NCBI GenBank assembly: GCA_910588195.1
Contig: CAJUPN010000022.1
Location: 1-10,812 of the forward strand
From: an uncultured Bacilli bacterium
Lineage (GTDB): Bacteria > Bacillota_I > Bacilli_A > RF39 > UBA660
Direction: 5' to 3'
Length of the DNA: 10,812 nt
Shown here: positions 7,582 through 10,812 of the stretch, one piece after another
Position numbering within the stretch: position 1 is the stretch's first letter
Layout of the letters: each line of letters begins with the position of its first letter
Translations under genes and position numbers: made by a program
Notes under the pieces: model-generated
Told to the model about the DNA's origin: nothing
Seen by the model: the letters and a program-made list of their open reading frames with translations, nothing else
The model's database searches: none

Positions 7582-7605
7582 CCCAATAATCTCATATTAT
7601 TTTGA
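7582..7605 (-). repeat. 24-bp leader element in front of the kinase gene
   Basis: An exact inverted copy of 5683-5706. Here it sits at the very start of the predicted transcript and contains the inverted repeat ATCTCA/TGAGAT (7589-7608 on the plus strand) with an 8-base loop, followed by the Shine-Dalgarno. It could be a repressor site or a leader hairpin shared by the two convergent genes. Confidence 0.75.
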
Positions 7606-7632
7606 GATAATTATACAATAAAATGGTATAAT
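7602..7632 (+). promoter_or_regulatory. Promoter of the integrase gene
   Basis: An extended -10 TGGTATAAT (7624-7632) lies about 34 bases before the integrase ATG. A TTGAGA (7602-7607) stands 19 bases upstream, longer than ideal, but an extended -10 tolerates a weak -35. It overlaps the divergent kinase promoter and its inverted repeat. Confidence 0.55.
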
Positions 7633-7638
7633 TCACAA
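7610..7638 (-). promoter_or_regulatory. Promoter of the kinase gene
   Basis: On the minus strand a -35 TTGTGA (7638-7633), 17 bases, and a perfect TATAAT (7615-7610). It overlaps the plus-strand integrase promoter, so the two are likely to compete or share regulation. Confidence 0.65.
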
Positions 7639-7666
7639 TATAAAATCGAATTTTGGAGGAAAATAA

Positions 7667-8575
7667 ATGAATTTAATAAAGTATAGGGAGATATTTATAA
7701 CTAAAATGATGGTATCTAAAAACTTGGATACGAAAAGTATCAAGGCCTATACATCAGATTTAAATCACTTGATTGACTTTACAAATGGAAAAGTATCTCA
7801 GGAGTTTATCATGAATTATATTCAATACTTAACTCAAAATTATAAGGACACTACTGTTACAAGAAAGCTAATTACAATAAAGATGTTCTTTAGATTTATT
7901 GAGGAAGAAACAAAATGGATAAACCCATTAGACAAATATAAAATAAAAATCAAAAAAGAAAAAAGATTACCTAAAACGATACCTGTAAAAGATGTAAGTA
8001 AATTGTTAGATTATATGTATGAAAATCTCAATCAAGCTACTACTTCTTTTGCAAACTTCCAAGCAGTGAGAGATTTATGCATTATAGATCTTCTTCTTTC
8101 TACTGGAATGAGAATAGCTGAAGTATCCAATTTAAAGCTAGAAGATATAATTTCATCAGAACGTGTATTACTTGTTCATGGGAAAGGAAAGAAACAAAGG
8201 TTATTATATATATCCAGTTTAGAGACCTGGAATAATTTAAAAGTTTGGCTAACAATAAGAAAAAAACTTAAAGTAAATCATGATTACTTATTTGTTAATA
8301 AGTATCATAACACTTTAAGCATTTATGGAATCGAAAATATATTTACTAAATACAGGGATAAAAGTGGAATATCTCCTTCTGCTACTCCGCATTATTTAAG
8401 GCATACGTTTGCTACTAACTTACTTGCTAATGGAGCAGATTTAAGAAGCGTTCAAGAACTACTAGGACATTCTTCTATTTCTACAACAGAGATTTATACT
8501 GAAGTAAACACTGTACGAAAGAAAGTGGTTCTAAAAAAATATAATTTGAGAAATAGGCTTACTAGAAATTCCTAA
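7667..8575 (+). CDS. Tyrosine recombinase/integrase (XerC/D-like)
   Basis: A 302-residue enzyme, a normal length for a simple phage-type or Xer-type integrase. Residues 1-90 form the SAM-like DNA-binding core domain. The catalytic domain has all expected residues: R149 in TGMRIAEVSNL, K174 in HGKGKKQR, H242 and R245 in PHYLRHTFATN, H268 in LLGHSSISTT and the nucleophile Y277 in IYTEV. GGAGGA (7655-7660) lies 6 bases before the ATG. It should catalyse strand exchange between attachment sites. The tRNA-Arg(TCT) fragments on both sides (3837-3881, 10492-10536) are the natural candidates, though the gene sits well inside the segment instead of next to an end. Confidence 0.93.
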   Translation: MNLIKYREIFITKMMVSKNLDTKSIKAYTSDLNHLIDFTNGKVSQEFIMNYIQYLTQNYKDTTVTRKLITIKMFFRFIEEETKWINPLDKYKIKIKKEKRLPKTIPVKDVSKLLDYMYENLNQATTSFANFQAVRDLCIIDLLLSTGMRIAEVSNLKLEDIISSERVLLVHGKGKKQRLLYISSLETWNNLKVWLTIRKKLKVNHDYLFVNKYHNTLSIYGIENIFTKYRDKSGISPSATPHYLRHTFATNLLANGADLRSVQELLGHSSISTTEIYTEVNTVRKKVVLKKYNLRNRLTRNS

Positions 8576-8604
8576 TCAAACAAAGTGTTAAAATTTATTT
8601 TTGA

Positions 8605-8964
8605 CTATTCAGATTTAATATCATCAAATATGGTTGGTCTTCTGAAATAGAAGTTTCCCTGTAATTCATCAATTAAATTATCCATAACATCAGTTGCCTC
8701 AAATATTAAAAATTGTATGTCATTTAATATGTCTTCTATTTCTTTAAAATCCTTATGGAAGTCTCTTAAAAAGAATTCATGATTGATGTAATTTCTTTTA
8801 TTAATAACACCTTCTAAATCTTTATATTGTTTTTCACTTAGATGATTTTCTTTCTTTAATGCATTATTCAATTTGTTCAGGGAAGCTATACTAATTTTCT
8901 TAATTGGAATTTGAAGTATAGTAGCAAGTTTTTTATACTCTCGTTCCCATTCTTGAGAATACAT
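8605..8964 (-). CDS. Small HEPN-like protein
   Basis: A 119-residue, mainly helical, charged protein. It contains RNYINH at 57-62, which matches the RNxxxH signature of HEPN ribonucleases, inside the context GVINKRNYINHEFF typical of HEPN helix 3. HEPN proteins of this size act as RNases, toxins or RNA-binding partners in defence and toxin-antitoxin loci. No nucleotidyltransferase antitoxin of the usual MNT kind is next to it; its upstream neighbour on the same strand is the DUF2971 gene 101 bases away, and the two look co-transcribed. GGAAAG (8974-8969) precedes the ATG with good spacing, and the ATG overlaps the stop of a short upstream frame as TAATG. The family call rests on the motif and helical character only. 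Confidence 0.65.
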   Translation of the reverse strand: MYSQEWEREYKKLATILQIPIKKISIASLNKLNNALKKENHLSEKQYKDLEGVINKRNYINHEFFLRDFHKDFKEIEDILNDIQFLIFEATDVMDNLIDELQGNFYFRRPTIFDDIKSE

Positions 8965-9065
8965 TATAATCTTTCCAACTGCTTTATAAACATCATTTGG
9001 AAATCTATTATTTTAATATTTTTTCCAAGCATTTTATTCATAAACCTTTCTATTATTAGTTCAAC

Positions 9066-10028
9066 TTAGTTTCTTTCTATTAACTTAATATTCATTTTCT
9101 TACAATATTCCATCATCTTAATCTTATTTTCTTGAGAAACATTTTTGCCTAAGTAGATTGCTTTAATTTTTGGAGCGATTGGTTTTTCTCCTGCATCTCC
9201 AATCAATCTCCATTCTCTTTGATATTTCCATTGTGTATTTTTGGTTAGAAACAATCTTAAGTATTGTGTTATATCCGCTTTTATCTGCCCGTTACTAAAA
9301 CTACATATCAATTGACCTATAAAATTTGATACCAATTGAATTATAATATTTGTCTCTCGTGTATCTTCATATACCACTGGGAAAATGCTTTGATTGAAAG
9401 GATAATCAGATACATCATACGCAATACAGCAACCTGTTTCATCTCCAGCATAATAATTATTCCACATTTCATCAATGTCTTTAGATTCACTTAAAGAACA
9501 TATTCCTACCCTTTCTTTAGAATATACTCCATAAGAAAGAAGTTTTTCAAGCTGAGGCTTAATCGAAGGCTCGTTTAATTTATCAGGTATCTCAATAACA
9601 TAACTGACAAAAGGTGCTATATCTAAACTTGGAACTAGTTCTTGAAGTTCAGGGGCTATTTCCATCATATAATTTGGTCGAATTGTTCCATCAGATCTAG
9701 TTATTCTTTTGATCACTGCTTCTATTTTTTTATAATTTTCAGGGGAAGTATAAGGCTTTATCATCATTTGAATAATTTGATCAACACACTCTCTTTTCAA
9801 GTTATTAGTTTCCAAATCCATTAGTCTATAAAAATCTAATGATGTGTTACATTCAGATTTATCATCTAAATTCTTAGCAGGACAAAGATATAGGTAATTC
9901 TTTTCTAACATATCAAATGTATATTCATTAAAAGGTTTATACTTATATAAAATAGCAGGTCCCGAATATTTAATTTCTTCTTTTGTATTGATAACTGAAT
10001 TCAAATAATTAATTTTGTCAATTTCCAT
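9066..10028 (-). CDS. DUF2971 family protein
   Basis: A 320-residue protein with the landmarks of DUF2971 in order: LYKYKPF (27-33) near the N-terminus, GICSLSES (175-182), MWNNYYAGDETGCCIAYD (188-205, the family's MWxxYA...GxCIxY block) and WKYQREWRLIG (267-277), followed by an IYLGKNV strand. The function of the family is not established; its members are scattered and often found among accessory genes. AAGGAG (10041-10036) lies 7 bases before the ATG. It heads a two-gene unit with the HEPN gene. After its stop codon the same frame stays open for 33 codons, up to the HEPN start. No membrane or signal segment is seen. Confidence 0.85.
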   Translation of the reverse strand: MEIDKINYLNSVINTKEEIKYSGPAILYKYKPFNEYTFDMLEKNYLYLCPAKNLDDKSECNTSLDFYRLMDLETNNLKRECVDQIIQMMIKPYTSPENYKKIEAVIKRITRSDGTIRPNYMMEIAPELQELVPSLDIAPFVSYVIEIPDKLNEPSIKPQLEKLLSYGVYSKERVGICSLSESKDIDEMWNNYYAGDETGCCIAYDVSDYPFNQSIFPVVYEDTRETNIIIQLVSNFIGQLICSFSNGQIKADITQYLRLFLTKNTQWKYQREWRLIGDAGEKPIAPKIKAIYLGKNVSQENKIKMMEYCKKMNIKLIERN

Positions 10029-10074
10029 ATATTAGCTCCTTATAAATCATTTAATCTATTTAGCAGTTAATAAA

Positions 10075-10104
10075 ATTTTACCACAAATGATTTAAAATTT
10101 ACAA
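10075..10104 (-). promoter_or_regulatory. Promoter of the DUF2971-HEPN unit
   Basis: On the minus strand a -35 TTGTAA (10104-10099), an 18-base spacer and an extended -10 TGGTAAAAT (10083-10075). It carries the same TTGTGGTAAA core as the nucleosidase-SLOG promoter. It lies back to back with the plus-strand promoter at 10108-10136. Confidence 0.45.
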
Positions 10105-10107
10105 ACA

Positions 10108-10136
10108 TTTACATAATTTTATTTTTGGTGTATAAT
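10108..10136 (+). promoter_or_regulatory. Promoter of the short transcript
   Basis: TTTACA (10108-10113), a 17-base spacer and a perfect TATAAT (10131-10136). This is one of the best promoter matches in the window and predicts a start near 10143. Confidence 0.7.
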
Positions 10137-10142
10137 AAAAAT

Positions 10143-10283
10143 TGTCAATAAAGGGGGTGGTATTTTGAAAGCTTTAATTAAAGCTCTTATGATACTTCTT
10201 AGGCTCCAGCTCGGTTTTACCACTGGACTCCCCTTTATTTCCAAAAAAAGCACTAGAGGTGTTCTTGTTCCTCTAGTTTTTTT
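10143..10283 (+). ncRNA. Short structured transcript, possible type I toxin mRNA or regulatory RNA
   Basis: A strong promoter and a strong terminator enclose about 140 bases. The 5' end AATAAAGGGG (10147-10156) is perfectly complementary to CCCCTTTATT (10230-10239), which would lock the GGGGGTGG ribosome binding site by long-range pairing, as in several type I toxin mRNAs. A perfect 16-base palindrome AGCTTTAATTAAAGCT (10170-10185) and a CCAG/CTGG hairpin (10206-10225) lie inside. It sits between the DUF2971 gene and the right attachment site. The RNA itself is inferred; no family match is claimed. Confidence 0.5.
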
Positions 10284-10293
10284 AGTGATATAA
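10165..10293 (+). CDS. Possible 42-residue hydrophobic peptide (type I toxin-like)
   Basis: A TTG start 4 bases after GGGGGTGG opens a 42-codon frame: MKALIKALMILLRLQL at the start, then a KKSTR patch and a hydrophobic end. The ALMILL stretch and the GGTG-type ribosome binding site recall the small holin-like type I toxins of Bacillota, but the usual unbroken membrane helix is interrupted by GFTTGLP. The stop codon at 10291-10293 lies beyond the predicted terminator T run, so the transcript may lack it. Either termination is incomplete, the peptide is a decayed toxin, or the RNA is non-coding. Confidence 0.3.
   Translation: MKALIKALMILLRLQLGFTTGLPFISKKSTRGVLVPLVFLVI
10243..10283. terminator. 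Strong bidirectional intrinsic terminator
   Basis: ACTAGAGG (10252-10259) pairs with CCTCTAGT (10270-10277), with seven A before and seven T after. It ends the short transcript on the plus strand and could also stop transcripts entering from the right on the minus strand. Confidence 0.8.
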
Positions 10294-10302
10294 AATAAGT
10301 TT

Positions 10303-10334
10303 ATGCGGGATCGTGCGGGGAAAAATGTGCGGGA
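10303..10334 (+). repeat. Three GTGCGGG-type direct repeats
   Basis: ATGCGGGA (10303-10310), GTGCGGGG (10313-10320) and GTGCGGGA (10327-10334), spaced 10 and 14 bases apart. They stand out as GC-rich islets in an AT-rich stretch. The last one begins the arm-like motif shared with 3763-3799. They are probably protein-binding sites at the element end. Confidence 0.6.
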
Positions 10335-10363
10335 TTTTTTACGGAAAACTTATACAAGATAAT
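10327..10363 (+). repeat. Arm-like motif left of tRNA fragment C
   Basis: The partner of 3763-3799: 30 of 37 positions are identical without gaps, including TATACAAGATA. It precedes the attachment core on the same strand as at copy B. Confidence 0.6.
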
Positions 10364-10406
10364 AAAAATATAAAAGAAAGTTATAGAAGTTATTTAAGCT
10401 ATTTTT

Positions 10407-10454
10407 AAAAGATATTGTGAGTTATAAAAGATATTGTGAGTTATAAAAGATATT
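10407..10454 (+). repeat. Tandem 19-bp repeats next to the right attachment site
   Basis: Two exact 19-bp copies (10407-10425, 10426-10444) are followed by a partial third beginning AAAAGATATT (10445). The shared AAGATATT recurs at 10468-10475 and, as CAAGATATT, at the left joint near 3791. The iteration and position suggest recombinase or excisionase arm sites, expanded here relative to the left joint. Confidence 0.65.
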
Positions 10455-10491
10455 TAACGAATTAACAAGATATTTGAAGTGATTCTCTTTC

Positions 10492-10536
10492 CTTCTAAGC
10501 CGTCGGTCGCAGGTTCGAATCCTGTCCGAGTCGCCA
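10492..10536 (+). repeat. tRNA-Arg(TCT) 3'-half fragment, attachment site copy C
   Basis: Forty-five bases from the anticodon loop CTTCTAA (anticodon TCT) to CCA. The T stem and loop (GCAGG TTCGAAT CCTGT) and acceptor strand CCGAGTC with discriminator G are intact. There is no tRNA 5' half upstream: that space is filled by the arm repeats. It is the right-hand attachment site of the segment and the best-preserved copy. The complete tRNA gene should lie to the left of the window, reading on the plus strand. Confidence 0.85.
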
Positions 10537-10554
10537 TTTTTTTATATTAAAAAT

Positions 10555-10605
10555 AAAATACCTTGAATCAGGACTATTAAACTTCTCCTTTATTCAAGGT
10601 ATTTT
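10555..10605. terminator. tRNA-type terminator after fragment C
   Basis: AAAATACCTTGAAT (10555-10568) is perfectly complementary to ATTCAAGGTATTTT (10592-10605), a 14-bp stem. It corresponds to the hairpins after fragments A and B. Confidence 0.8.
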
Positions 10606-10636
10606 CTTATATAAAACTTTATTAAGTTTTTCAAAA

Positions 10637-10759
10637 CTATAATTTTTTTACTAATTCATTATTTTTATGTTTCTTTGTTATAGCACAATTGTCATTAACT
10701 AGTTTTTCATAATATCCTTTACCATAATAATATACAAAAACGAATAAACAGGTACATAA
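10637..10759 (-). other. C-terminal coding fragment of unknown protein (uncertain)
   Basis: A minus-strand frame without a start ends at the TAG at 10637-10639 with YYYGKGYYEKLVNDN, then ITKKHKNNELVKKL. The frame remains open to the right edge of the window. The charged tail looks coding, but I recognise no family, and the adjoining IS-like end at 10760 suggests an interrupted gene. It could also be chance. Confidence 0.3.
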
Positions 10760-10783
10760 TGAACTGACCCTTGTCAAGTAGAC
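10760..10783 (+). mobile_element. Probable terminal repeat of an IS3-family insertion sequence
   Basis: TGAACTGACC followed by CTTGTCAAGTAGAC resembles the outer ends of IS3-family elements in Bacillota, which begin TGxACTGACCCC and continue to a GTxGAC block. Only about 50 bases of the putative element lie in the window and no transposase can be seen, so orientation and completeness are unknown. It would lie just beyond the last tRNA-derived joint. Confidence 0.45.
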
Positions 10784-10812
10784 GCGGAATAAAAAAATAA
10801 TTAAAAGTAAAT

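Noticed and set aside
9642..9824. A plus-strand reading frame inside the DUF2971 gene
   Set aside because: It is antisense to a protein with clear family motifs.
10407..10454. A CRISPR array or replication iterons
   Set aside because: The 19-bp repeats are directly abutting without spacers, only two full copies exist, no cas or rep gene is present, and they adjoin an attachment core, so arm sites fit better.

Overview
The window is strongly AT-rich with AGGAGG-type ribosome binding sites, TTG and GTG starts beside ATG, TGG as the tryptophan codon and TGA acting as a stop. This fits a low-GC Bacillota (Clostridia, Tissierellia or Erysipelotrichia kind); I cannot place it more finely. It reads as an accessory island built from successive insertions at a tRNA-Arg(TCT) gene. 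Three copies of the 3' part of that tRNA (2255-2278, 3837-3881, 10492-10536), each followed by an intrinsic terminator, mark the joints. The two longer copies start in the anticodon loop, and a tyrosine recombinase (7667-8575) lies between them.

Left region (1-2254): one intact minus-strand gene (162-1808) for a 548-residue fusion of a purine-nucleoside-phosphorylase-type nucleosidase domain with a C-terminal SLOG domain like that of Thoeris ThsA. The first 8 codons of another minus-strand gene lie at the left edge. Middle-left (2255-3881): a small tRNA-bounded segment whose only gene is an AAA_14/DUF4143 ATPase (2390-3589).

Main segment (3837-10536): a decayed paralogue of the nucleosidase-SLOG gene (4212-5561) lies divergent from a TIR-domain gene (5715-6908). 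Convergent with the TIR gene, and overlapping its 3' end, is a P-loop kinase gene split by a frame change at an A8 run (6897-7567). Then come the integrase, a HEPN-DUF2971 pair on the minus strand (8605-10028), and a short plus-strand transcript with its own promoter and terminator (about 10143-10283) that may encode a type I toxin-like peptide. Repeated arm-type motifs lead into the last tRNA fragment. The right edge holds what looks like one end of an IS3-family element.

The system worth attention is TIR plus nucleosidase-SLOG. In Thoeris a TIR enzyme makes a nucleotide signal that is bound by the SLOG domain of ThsA and switches on a SIR2 NADase. Here the SIR2 part is replaced by a nucleosidase domain of the class that destroys ATP in Detocs and related defences. 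The TIR gene's own neighbour is broken, while an intact homologue lies about 3.9 kb away, so the surviving pair may work in trans. These functional links are inferred from domains and position, not demonstrated.
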